From positions 1,054,001-1,118,000 of the forward strand of contig JAIXMP010000013.1 in the NCBI GenBank assembly GCA_025677815.1: DNA of 64,000 bases, given 5' to 3'. Position 1 is the stretch's first letter. Every line of letters starts with the position of its first letter. The DNA is from Phascolomyces articulosus. Taxonomy: Eukaryota > Mucoromycota > Mucoromycetes > Mucorales > Lichtheimiaceae. The position numbers were made by a program, and so were the translations under genes. A model generated the notes under the pieces. It did not search any database and was not told the origin of the DNA. It saw nothing but the letters and a program-made list of their open reading frames with translations. Positions 23,624 to 35,262 of this stretch are shown one piece after another.

Positions 23624-26600
23624 TTATCGACTTGTACGTGCTCTTTTAGATCCTCTACCACTACTTGCACCATCATCATCCTCATCATGTCCTCCTCCTT
23701 TATTTTTCATGAAATTTCGTACTGCAATTTGTTTATTCACGGTGACTGGATCTTCTTCCTCTTGTTGTTGCTGTTGTTGTTCTGTATGAATGATACTCAT
23801 ATTAATCTTGAAATCACGTGACGTACTACGTTTCATATATTGCATCAAATCCTTATTGGATTTTCGTGTTAATTGAATCAAATAACGTTCAAATTCTTCC
23901 ACTTCATAAATCAATTTTGGTACCAATTTTGATTCACGTAATACTTTGGCTTTTTGAACCATTTGTTTTCTACTATTAGGACCCGTCGTTGTTGATCCCG
24001 TTTTCTTTTTAGGTTCATTTGTTGTTGTTGTTGTATGATGTTCTTGACCATAAATGATCAAGAATTGATACATTTTATCTGTGATACCTGTACCTGACAT
24101 CATAATCAAGGATATAAAATCATCCGATATTTGTTTGGGTTCGGACATGAGTTTCTAAAATGGATAAAAAAGTGAGTCATCTTTCTGCATTGTGAACTAC
24201 ATATATATACATAAGAATGATATCTTGGGGGGAGGAAGATAGAAGAAGGGGAAGGGGGGGAAACTTACATATTTTGTAAGTGCAGTTAATGTTTTGTATG
24301 TCTTGATTAATGTTCTAATCAACCCTTCAGCATGTTGACCCATTAATACGGCTTTTGTAAATTCACTTGTAATTGATAAATACGACATCATACGATGACA
24401 TATAGAAGTTTCAAATTCTCGTACAAGATCAGTGAACCCTGTCGTCGAAGCTACATATATAAAATAATAATAATAATCCAAGGATAAATAATTCCATCTC
24501 TAAAACGCGTAGCTACACTCTATATTTCCACTTTTTTTTTTTACCAGTAATTTTAAGTCGACCAATACACCACATCATATCATCAAACAATTGATCCATA
24601 AACATCAACAATTGTAAAGTAATTGCACTACATGTCTTGATATTGATCATCATATTTTGTACTTGAGCCGATGGATCCTCCTCGATATTTTGATCATGAT
24701 CAATATCACCATGAATCATATGTAAATCTTGGGCAATATAGACAATCAAAGTAAAATTTTGAATATCTGCACATAATTGAATATATAAATGAAGCATTTG
24801 TTTTGCCAAAGAAATATCATCCAAAGGTCGTTCCTTGATCATAGAACCAAGCCAATCCGTCATGTATCCTGCACGTTCTTTGAAATCAGTGGCTTCTCTA
24901 TCCATACGATGGGACAAGAATGCAACTACTTGCATTAATTTGGCAGCTTCTTTGTATAAGGGTGTTCTATCACTTAGATAATGATTCATGATTTCCTTTT
25001 TTTGGGAGAGGGTGGGGTGTTAGTATGACACTGATAAAGTTTTTGGGTGATCGATACACCTTTATTTAAAGAAAAAAATTACTCACCTCTAATAACCGAA
25101 CGACATTAAAAATAACAGTATTCGTTGGAGGAGAAGGAGGAGCCGAATCAGTGGTTGTGGTAGTTTCAACAATGTCCATTGTACAGGCCGTTAAACGTGA
25201 AAAAAAAGTGTTGATTCGATTTGGCCATAATTGTAGTATGGTCTCACAGATATTTTTGAGGGCATCCCAAATAGATTCCAACACCGAATGTTGTCCCTGC
25301 ATTCAATAGAAAGAAAATTAGATTCATCCTTAAGTGATAAATTATTATGCGTTTTGCATAACAATCATACAATAAAAATAAACAATACTTTTTTAGGTGG
25401 ATGATTCACAAAGCTACTGTCACTATCTTCGGTTTTCAGAATGTGAATACATAATTTGCTTAATTCAATACATTGTTGGAAATGTCGTTCTTGAAGGGCC
25501 ATGGTACTGATGATTTGATGTGTCATCTATATAGAAACCATTAGTATCGAATAAGCAGAAATAGTAACAATAATATACATAAAGAAGTTTGGAGTTTTTT
25601 TTTCCCACCCATCCTTCCCCCCCTTTTTTTCTTCATCCCCTTTCATTTTAATTACAAAAAATGAATGATACCGGTTGATATTTAAATACCTTTTTGAGAG
25701 CAATGGGAATACTCAAAATGACATAGTGAACAAATCCAATATCGCCCCGTAAAGCACGAATAGGTCGTTGAATATTTCCTTGGGAAAACATACGTCGAGT
25801 GACATCTGTCAAGAATTCAAGAGAAGACACAGAATATTCTGCTTGCATGGCAATACTTTTTCGTCCTTTATCAGCCACAGAAGATCCTTCTTTTAATAAA
25901 GCCGCGGCATCCATACGTTTCTTGAATAAATTTAATATTGTTTGATAGGATTCCAATGTATCTTTACGCATAAAATATTCATATTCTATCGCAGCCTACA
26001 TATCATCATTTAGAGATAAGAAATGAAATGTGGGGAGGGATCAGTAAAAAGAGGAGGGGGAGGAACCCATTGAAAAAAAAAAGATCAAACTTACTTCAAA
26101 AGTGCCTTGCATTAAACCAGCATAAATATTATTACGTTGACCTAGATGTGTGGCTAGATCAAAATCAGCCGTCTTATCCAATTCAAAATCTTCCAAATCT
26201 GATTTTGATAATCGAAATACAAGTGACGTTAAATCTTCACGACAACTATGAATTTGATCCGCAATCACTGAATTATGGGTGACATCCATGCCATTTTCCA
26301 GATTTTTTAATGTTTGAAATAAACTGGCGAGTAAGATATGGATAGGTTCAGCTAATCTGGGAGCACCTCCGCTACTATGGGATGCATGATCGACACAAAC
26401 ATCCAATCGAAGGGGTGTTACCATACCACGATCTTTTTCATAGACACGTTGAAACTTTATAAAATAATAAACCATCCCAAAATGAACATTTTTTTTTCTT
26501 CCTTTCAAAAATTTATAAAGCAGTGCTTTTTTTTTACCTGTGAATAGAGGATCTCAAAGATATCACTTGCAATTTCTCGATGTTCGGATAATCTAGCAAG

Positions 26601-29600
26601 TCCTTTATAAGCAGCGGCTCGAATCTCAGATTGTTGATTAAAACATCGTCGTAATAATCCTATCCAATTATTTTACCAAAAAAAAAAAAGAAAGGTTGGA
26701 TAAAAACACATTTTTGAAAAAGTTAATTATCACTCAATGATATACTTACCTAATATTTCAAAGGCAACACCTTGAGAAGGACGAGAAGAATTACTACTAT
26801 TATTATTTTGTTGAGAAAATACATCTGAAAGAAGAGCAAGAAATCCATTCACAGACACCATACGTCCATTCAGATCCCTAAATAAATAAATAAAATTACA
26901 ATTCTCTTCATTAATCATTTTTGATCTCGTATGGATCTCGTATGGACGATATCCTTTTTTTTCTGTGTGTTTGTATCTACAATTACTTTGCAAACATGCT
27001 TTTACGTAAAATAAGCATCAAACCATCACGGAATTGATTATTTCTGCTTGCCACCGGTTGAACTGCTCGAAATAATCGTTCGGCTGTTGCATAAGGGAGT
27101 AATGAAAGATAATCCAAGGTATCTCGTAACTATATAGTATATTTAAAGAGAGAGAGAAATATCAATGGGCTTTCCTCATACAAAATATATATTTATCGAT
27201 AGACATACGTTGATAATATAAGGTTCAATGGCAAAATAATCTTGAGCGATGATGGTTTCTAATATATCAAGAAAATGCATGGTACTTGGAGAATGGGATA
27301 CAATACGTGCTGTGATCTGTTCCAGAATTTCGGGTCGAACCATTTTATGCAACTATATATATATATGCGAATGAGTTTATCTTTTTGTTGTTGTTGTTGT
27401 TGTGATGGTGGATCCATTTAATTACCTCAAATATTTTTATCAAGATTTCCTTTCCTAATGAAATAACATGATCCATTGGACTTTGTTTGTTATTATTTAT
27501 GATAATGGGAGCAGGTGGTGCCATTCCGGAGGATGCTATGTAAAAGACAAAAAAAAAAAGGATGATGCGTTTACTATTGTTAAGGATAAACCTTGTTTTT
27601 GTTTGTTTGTTTGTTTTTTACCTGAAAAGGGTCTATTAGCAGCAAATCCTTGACTGGATGCAAAATCAATCAATAACATGGCAAGTTGAGTTAAAGGTTG
27701 AATGATTTGATCCCATCCATGTTCAGAGTTTTTAACAATTTCCATCATTACTTGTTGTAAACGATTTCCATCGATACGTGAAAATTCTATATACATTTTT
27801 TTTTTGTTGTTGTTGGATAAGTAATACGAAATATAGGGAGTCATCATTCCACTCATCCAATTCATAGATCATTATGGATGATCAAAAAGTTATTCTCCCT
27901 TTTTTTATTATTTATTTTTGGGTTGGAAAAAAAAATGGATCCACTTACTTGAAATCCAACCACATTGTTTTAACTTTTCATTATCTTTATAGATACTAAT
28001 CACAGTGGATCGTAAAAGATCAAAGATCTATTTTTTTTTTTTGGAAAATGCGTATATATAAAGCGTAAGAATGTCAACTTGATATCCCATTCTCTCTCTC
28101 TTTCTATAAAAGCTAAATACACACCATATCCTCCAATCGATGAATGCGTGCTGCTGATAAAAGACAAGCAATTGGAAATGTTTCTAATGCATGACTTTTG
28201 TCATTTTTCACATATTTGATCAACTCTTTTCCGAGATCCTAAAGTGAAATGAATTAGTGTCATCATATTTAAGGGGAATCCATTCCTAAGCAAGATATAT
28301 ATATACCTGATCTTGTTTGATAGCAAATGACATGTGTAACATGACCGTTCCTTCCATTCTTCGGAAACTATATATATATATAAAAGAGAAAGTTTCAGAA
28401 TACTACTCTCCCCCCCCTCTCTCATCCAATCATAAAAGTTTACCATTTCCATTCACTCACCTTGGTACATCCACATTATCCGTGGCATATTCTTTTAATA
28501 CAATAAAATGGTGGCAAATACTAGTAATAATTTCTCGTTTCATTCCCTATGAAAAGAAAAATAAGCTTTATCTCTCTCTCTCTCTCTCTTTGATATTGGA
28601 TTTCTTTTCACTATCAAAAGAGTGTTACCTTTCGTGATAAAAGTAATAATTGATAAATAAAAGGAGGTGTTTCTTCTACATCGAGTTCTGCAAGTTGTCT
28701 ATTATCAAATGATATTTATCCAACACACACATACACATATATCAATACGTATCCAAAATAATGTGAAATTATCCAAATGAGAAAAATGAAGGAGGGGAAT
28801 ACAAACTTACTTGACCATACGTTTACACACTTTTTGAAGTTGTACAGTGGATAATTCCATTTCATTGAATACAGAAGCAATACTAATAGCTGACGCTGGA
28901 TGCCATGAAGCTATCAATAATTTATCAATAATATCATTGGCTTGACTATTGGTAGCTGATAAGACATTCCAAATTTTTGAAAATAGTTCAAATAATCGAG
29001 ATTGGATTTGAACTTGATGTTGAATAAAACAAGTAATTTCAATAGCAAATCCATACAATGTATTGGTATCCAACATGTCGACTTGAGGTAATAATACATT
29101 GAATAGCTGAGTTGCTTGTTTTGCTCCTGATTCAGAATCTTTACTTAACCTAAAAATTATTTGTCTCTTTTTTTTTAGTGGAGAGGCATTTATACCAAGT
29201 AAAAAGAGTACTTTTTTTTTTACCATTGAATGGCTTCTTTGAATACTAAAACACGACGATCGGCAGAAAATTCACTTTGTGATAAAGGGGATCCTAATTG
29301 AAATAGATATCATCGTGAATCTTTTTTCATGGATATTAAAAATAGAGTTTCTTTTTTTTTTTTACCTATTAAAATAGCTTGAATAAACAAGATAGGATCC
29401 ACATCGTCTAGTGATTCAATATTATTTAATCGTGATTGAATTTTCTTTGCAATCTATGAAATTGATATATATATTTATTTATTTTTAAATCATGAAACCC
29501 GAGAAAAAGAACATCCATTCATTCAAACAATAGGTGGTATAGGTGAAATAAAAGTTCTCCTACTTCATCAATCGATTGTTGATCGAGAAACTCAATGAGT

Positions 29601-29647
29601 TCTTGTTTATCTGATTTCTTTAAGAGTTTAATAACTGTGGACTCCAT
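23624..29647 (-). CDS. FANCI: FANCI homologue (Fanconi anaemia group I protein)
   Basis: Twenty-two exons, from the start: 29647-29564, 29453-29366, 29293-29224, 29149-28811, 28698-28629, 28546-28461, 28367-28307, 28238-28125, 28027-27949, 27786-27622, 27535-27426, 27352-27209, 27129-26987, 26877-26750, 26659-26538, 26454-26095, 25995-25690, 25526-25389, 25296-25087, 24995-24545, 24450-24269, 24154-23624. All use standard splice sites with matching phases and give 1326 residues; human FANCI has 1328. Family signatures include KSDLEDFELDKTADF (about 685-699), the MEGTVMLHMSFAIK segment, HGDIDHDQNIE, and near the end LMQYMKRSTSRDFKI (about 1253-1267) followed by a basic tail (GSKRAR). FANCI pairs with FANCD2 as a DNA clamp in interstrand-crosslink repair. 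Where human FANCI has the mono-ubiquitinated Lys523 (context LDARKSAVAGF), this protein has Met524 (LNGRMVSVNGF). Two SQ sites (539, 552) follow. Confidence 0.93.
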
Positions 29648-29688
29648 TATATATGTAGGGGGGGAGTGTACGAAAATGGATTAAAAAA

Positions 29689-29694
29689 ACGCGT
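29689..29694. promoter_or_regulatory. ACGCGT (MCB-type) box between FANCI and the RING gene
   Basis: The 234-base gap between the divergent FANCI and RING start codons holds ACGCGT 42 bases from the FANCI ATG, plus a GCGCGTAGCGCG stretch near 29,740-29,752. ACGCGT is the MBF site that drives G1/S transcription of replication and repair genes in yeasts. Activity here is inferred. Confidence 0.45.
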
Positions 29695-29881
29695 ACTTTT
29701 TTTTTGTTGTCAAAAAGAAAAAAAAAAGTTACGAAAAGTGCGCGTAGCGCGTCAGTATATATAAAATATTGATTATCCACGTTGTTTTTCTAAATTGGGA
29801 AATCATTCGTAATTCGTTTTTATGCGAGAATTAAAAAAAAAAAGTGTATTCGTCAGCTCTTTTTTAATCAAGAAAAAACCA

Positions 29882-30595
29882 ATGGCAAGTTATTTTGGTA
29901 TGTATTTCTTCTACGCACACATACATACACATATATATATATATATATATATTGACTTGGAATTATAATTTATTTATTTTTTCTGTTAGACGATCTGAAC
30001 ATTAAAACAACAAAAAATACCCAACAACGACAAATGTATAATGTGGACCTGGATGACTTTATGGGTCAATCATCGGTATCCAGTCATGGACGTCATGTCG
30101 ATCCAACACATAATTTACAACAGTTGATGCAAACAGCACAGTAAGTAAATAAAGCAAAAAAGAAAAGTAATCAATCCCGAATTGTGATGGTATTCAACTA
30201 AATATGTATGTAGGTTCTTTAGTCAATTCCGAGATCAAATGCAAGCAACAGGGAATAGAGATCAAGAACAATTTCTTGATGATCTTGTGTCTCAATTACT
30301 TGAAGAATCACAAAGTAATGCCAAAGGTCCACCTCCCGCTTCCCAACGATTTATTCGATTATTACCTAATATCAAATCAGGTCAAATCGATAGGTAAAGG
30401 ATAACACAACAAGAATGGATCAACAATTACAAAGAAGGAAAGGTTAATTTATTATTATTATTATTATTATTATTAACGGTTTAAAATAGTGATGAAACCT
30501 GTATTATTTGTAAAGATAATTTGAAAAACAGTGAAGATAAAGTGACTCAAATGCCATGGTAAAAAATATTGGTGGATGGGGGGAGGGGAGGGCTG

Positions 30596-30641
<46 letters not shown>

Positions 30642-30854
30642 CGGATGCATGAGTCATCTTCATCACATTTGTGTACTTATACTCTTCTTTTATTTATTTA
30701 TTTATTATTTAGTGGACATTATTTTGATCGAGAATGTCTAGTACCTTGGTTAGAATTACATAATACTTGTCCATTATGTCGATTTGAAGTTGAAACAGAA
30801 CAAACAGTAAAAGAAGAAGAGGAAGAAGAAGCAAGAGATTTTATGTATGGATAA
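29882..30854 (+). CDS. RING-finger E3 ubiquitin ligase (YBR062C/RNF126-like)
   Basis: Five exons: 29882-29897, 29990-30140, 30214-30393, 30490-30558, 30713-30854; 185 residues. The RING lies near 120-161: Cys120-x2-Cys123, Cys139-Gly-His141, Cys147, then Pro-Trp-Leu and Cys158-Pro-Leu-Cys161. The second histidine of a RING-H2 finger is Asp144 (His-Tyr-Phe-Asp). As I recall, yeast YBR062C shares this His-to-Asp change; Asp can bind zinc. A Glu-rich segment precedes the C-terminus. The gene is transcribed divergently from FANCI and may share its promoter. Intron 4 contains an 18-unit TA repeat (30,601-30,636). Substrate unknown. Confidence 0.85.
30601..30636. repeat. (TA)18 microsatellite in an intron
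   Basis: Perfect TA repeat inside intron 4 of the RING gene. Confidence 0.9.
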
Positions 30855-33402
30855 ACATACAACAAATAACCAATGAATATTTTATTCCCAAGAATATACA
30901 ACCTATTGTTGTTGTTTTTTTGTTTTGTTTTTTTCTTTTAGAATAAATAATATTATTATTTTTGATCAGATGAGCTTTATTTGTTTATCACGATGAACGA
31001 TGATACAAATAATTTTTGTTTTTTTTTTTTTTTTTGCTTCATACTGATGATGACAACAACAACATCAACCCATCTATATATATTTTTTTTAATGGATGAT
31101 CATTGTTATGACCAGCGTGGCAAACTTTTTTTTCGGGGTACAGCATCCAATTCCCCTTAAGAATAAGATGCATTTTACTGCTTGTTCTTTATGCAACATG
31201 TAATGTAAATATAAGATGATTTCAATTTATATGTGTCATCAGGCAAGTGCTTTTTTTTTATATCCAGGATTTATAGTACTAGTAGTAGTAAAACATACGT
31301 ATTTGTATATGTTTATATAAATGATATGAATGAATCGTACGATTTTTATGAACTATACAATTATTATATTTTTTTTCACAATAAGTGGATGGATGAATTA
31401 CAAGTTAGTAGTGCAGTAACGGGATTGCGAATCCGACGAACAACAACAAGAATCAATTAAATCGTTATAAATGTTATAAAAAAAAAAAAGAAGAGTGTGT
31501 CATCTTTTGTTAGTAAAAGTGTATCATCATGGGGTTTCTTAAATAATTTCTGTAATATGCATAATAAGACTGCATAATGACTCTCTGTAAAAAAAAAAAA
31601 TGTGCTGCATACCACATTTTATAATATGTATCATCATTTATTCATTCATAGAAACAAATGTATTACTTTATGCCATAAATATAAATAAAAATAGCATAAA
31701 GTAATTTGATGATGATGATGATGAATGGTGAAAATGTAATAAAATGATTGTTATGTTATATTTATTATTTACGTAAATAATAAACGATGATGGATGTTAT
31801 AGTTAAGGAATGTCATCCACACATACAAAAAAAAAAAAAAAAAAAGAAAGTTTAATCAATCCCGAGTAATGCTTCCTTCCGAAAATAAAAAAAAATAGTT
31901 CTAATCATTATGCAAAGGGTTTTTACCTAAAAATACAATAATACATACGTTATAATATACATCTTTAATATTTTTTTTTTTTTCATTATCAAAAAAAGTA
32001 GGGGTTTTTATTAATGAAAGAAGGTTAAAAGGGAAAGTTTATCAAGATAAAAAGGAGAGAATTAAAAGAAGTCTGTGTACTCTTTCATAATCATCATCAT
32101 CATCGTCATCATTATCATCGGTATGTTTCCCCTTTTTTCTTTTCAACTTAAAAAGTAAATGATTGTTCACTATATTATAAAGTGATAACATTATATAAGA
32201 AGAAGAACGAGGGGGAGGGGGAGACATATTAAAAGTAATCTCTGTCTCTCCCCAAGTAGTAATAATAATAATAGTAGTAGTATAAATAAATAACTAAAAA
32301 TGATGATGTGAATGATGGATGATGATGAGTAAAGTAATGATATTATGAAAATAATAAATAATAAGATGCATGTTTATGTACGTTTTACATTTTATTATAA
32401 ATTTAATTTACGTATGCCCGGAATGATGATGATGAAGAAAGAAGAAGAGAATTGTTTTATATTTAAAAATTCTTTTATTTCAATAAAAAAACCCTTCTTA
32501 TTTTTTATAAAAGAGGGATAAAAGACTATTCTATCTTTTCATTCCATAATTTTTCTTTTTTATCTATTGATTCTATTCAATGAAAACTCTTTGAGCTCAT
32601 GATAAAATAAAATAATATAAGAAAAAACTCTTCAAACAACAACAACAACAAAACAATTGATAAACAGACAAGCGCAGCATACATAAATAAAAATTGTAAT
32701 CCGGGCTAGATACAGGGACTAATGACATTTTTTTTATTATTGGGATATTGAGAAGGATGGGGGAGAAACAAGCGGGATGATCTTTTTCTTTTTTTTTTTT
32801 TTTTTTTACATTTTTCAAAGCAGTTTTTTGAAAATGTATAATTACTATTCACTTACTACTACTTGTTACTTTATTGATAGATTTATTTATCACTAGACTA
32901 TTTTTTTTTACTAGGATGATAAAATATGATGAATTATCTCTCCCCCTTTTTTTTTTTCTATTTGAAAAGGAGGGGGTTGAGGTTCAACCACATTTCCCGC
33001 CAAAAAAATATATATATATGTAATTTTTAGGAGGGGACTACAAGATATATATCTATATTGGGGGAGGAAGTGTGTAAGTGAGAAAGTTGAAAGTGATAAA
33101 AAAAAAAGAGAGGTGATCCTTTGATATTTTTATTTTTACTTCAATATATGTGGGTGAATATAATATTATTATTTATTGTCAGGGTAAGAAAGATAGAATA
33201 CCAAGGCAGCATAATAAGCAAAAAGTTTAGATTTTTCTATATGCATAAATAAATATAAATAAATGTATAATACAATGTTAAGTGAGTGAGACTGAGTGGA
33301 GTGTAAAGAATTAGTGATAAAATGGATAGATTGAAAAATTACAATTTAGCTCACAGAGTTTGTATATGTGTTTGCTATGTTATGCGTGTATGTTTAAGCT
33401 TC

Positions 33403-33436
<34 letters not shown>

Positions 33437-33615
33437 GCAACCTATTTTTTTTTTCACTTCTTTTTCTCTCTTTCTTTACTTTTTTTTCTTTCTTTCTTCT
33501 TTTAAACACACTTCTTTTTATTAATATCTTCATCATCGTCTTCTTTTTTTTTGTACATAAAAATACTTTCATTTGTTTTCTTTTTTTTTTCTTTCTCTTC
33601 TTCTTTTGTTTGCAA
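30855..33615. other. Intergenic AT-rich region
   Basis: No supported gene. Many homopolymers and ATG/ATA/ATT triplet repeats. From about 33,395 a nearly pure T/CT tract of about 200 bases leads into the zinc-finger gene; frames there are translated homopolymers. Confidence 0.6.
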
Positions 33616-35262
33616 ATGACCACATCAATCGATACGGCTTCATCCACTTCACGTATTTTTGCTTGCACTCAGTGTCCAAAAAGTAATTATTATTCTTCTT
33701 CATTATCTTTTTTTTTTCATGTTCTTATTCTTGTTCATCATCGTAACTAATAATATTCTTCTTTTTTTTCATTAAAAAAATAAAAATAAAAAAGTCTTTG
33801 CCACGCGATCCAATTTGTAAGTTGATGCGCGCGTCATTATTTTTTTTTATAGTGAAAAAAAGGGACCCTTTTTGTCCCTCTCCCTCCCATTTTCTTTCCC
33901 TTTTTCTTTCTTTCTTTCTTTTTTCTCTTTCTCTTTCTCATCAACGCTTTTTACAATTTACATTTACCTTATTAGCTTTACCTTAAAACAACTTTGACCT
34001 GTTTTTTTTTTATTTTTATTTTAATCAATTTCTAATTCAATCTTTTAGGAAACGCCACATGGAAAATCCAAATATTCATAATATTCCTTATATTCGTAGT
34101 CGCGATCAAAAAAGGTGGAAAGGTCATGCTAAAAAAGTAGTTTCCAAAGAGGAAACAACTGAAAGGTAATTCCACTATTCCAGTTTATTATTTATTTACT
34201 TAATATAAAACCATGACAAAAAACAACTCATCCTTATCTATATTTAGAATGCGTAAATGGCGAGCAGAAAATCGAGAAAAAAACCGACAAAATGATTTAC
34301 GTTGTCGTGTATATCGTTTAGCACGTCAAAAATTTGGTGAACATGATTCACCTGAAAAGCAACAATTTGTGCGTGATGAAATTACACGACGTTTAGGTCG
34401 TCGTATGATGATGGAACAAAAATTGGATAAACATCATCATCATCACCATCATCATCATCAAGAACCTAGTCCACAGCAACAAAGACAACTTGTGTTTCCA
34501 CGTCGTGGTCGTCGTCTTGCTCATATTCGACATCCTCATCATCATCAACAACATCATGTAAAAGAAGAAGAAGAAGAAGATATGATACTTCTTTCTCAAA
34601 CACCTACTTCAACAACAGCAACAACGACAGGAACCAAAGATGATTTGGTAGAATTACCTTTTTATAGTGGTTCTCAACGAAAGATTGAATTACCATCCAT
34701 CGATGTTCGTCGATCTTCATTTCATTCTTCTGCTTCTTCCTCTCCTGCCTTGCCTCATTTATCTCCTAGTTGGCGAAATGAACGCCGAACAAGTAGCAGT
34801 AGTGTTAGCACATTAAGTAGTTTTTCAAGTGATCCACTTTCTGCATTTAAACAACCTTCTTCTCCTTTGACAGAAGATGATAATGCTTCTCATAGTAGCA
34901 GCGCCAGTAATAGTTCGGCTGATTTCTTGGCTCTGCCACCTATGCATGCTTTACTCTCCTATGCACCTTCGCCTTATCACACTTCCACTTCTTCACCACA
35001 AACAACATCCTCACCTTCATCACCCATTTCAGTAACAACAAAAGTAGTTGTAGGAAAAACAACTCCTACTACAACACCTTCTTCACCAACACCTTCTACC
35101 AATAATAATAATACCGGATATCATCAACATCATCATCATCATCGAAACCCAGATATGGAACCCGTAAGATATGTTGAACAAACAAGAATTCTGGATGAAT
35201 TTGTAGGTGTCGTGTTGAATTATGCTGGTCATCGTCCATGTCGCGAACATCATACTTCATGA
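33616..35262 (+). CDS. C2H2 zinc finger plus DUF3020 protein (putative transcription factor)
   Basis: Four exons: 33616-33682, 33795-33816 (22-nt microexon), 34049-34165, 34248-35262; 406 residues. Splicing of the microexon joins FACTQCPK to IFATRSNLKRHME, forming a C2H2 finger (Cys17-x2-Cys20-x12-His33, second His at 40; a x6 spacing that is longer than usual). The next exon carries basic Lys/Arg-rich sequence, and exon 4 starts with the fungal DUF3020 motif (Arg-Lys-Trp-Arg...Glu-Lys-Asn-Arg-Gln-Asn-Asp-Leu-Arg-Cys-Arg-Val, about 70-110). The rest is His-run, Ser/Thr/Pro-rich disordered sequence, ending in a more ordered stretch near residues 375-400. Probable nuclear DNA-binding regulator; targets unknown. 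A long CT/T-rich tract lies before the ATG. Confidence 0.8.

Noticed and set aside
33322..33668. Frames of poly-Phe and poly-Lys before the zinc-finger gene
   Set aside because: Homopolymer translation in the promoter and leader.
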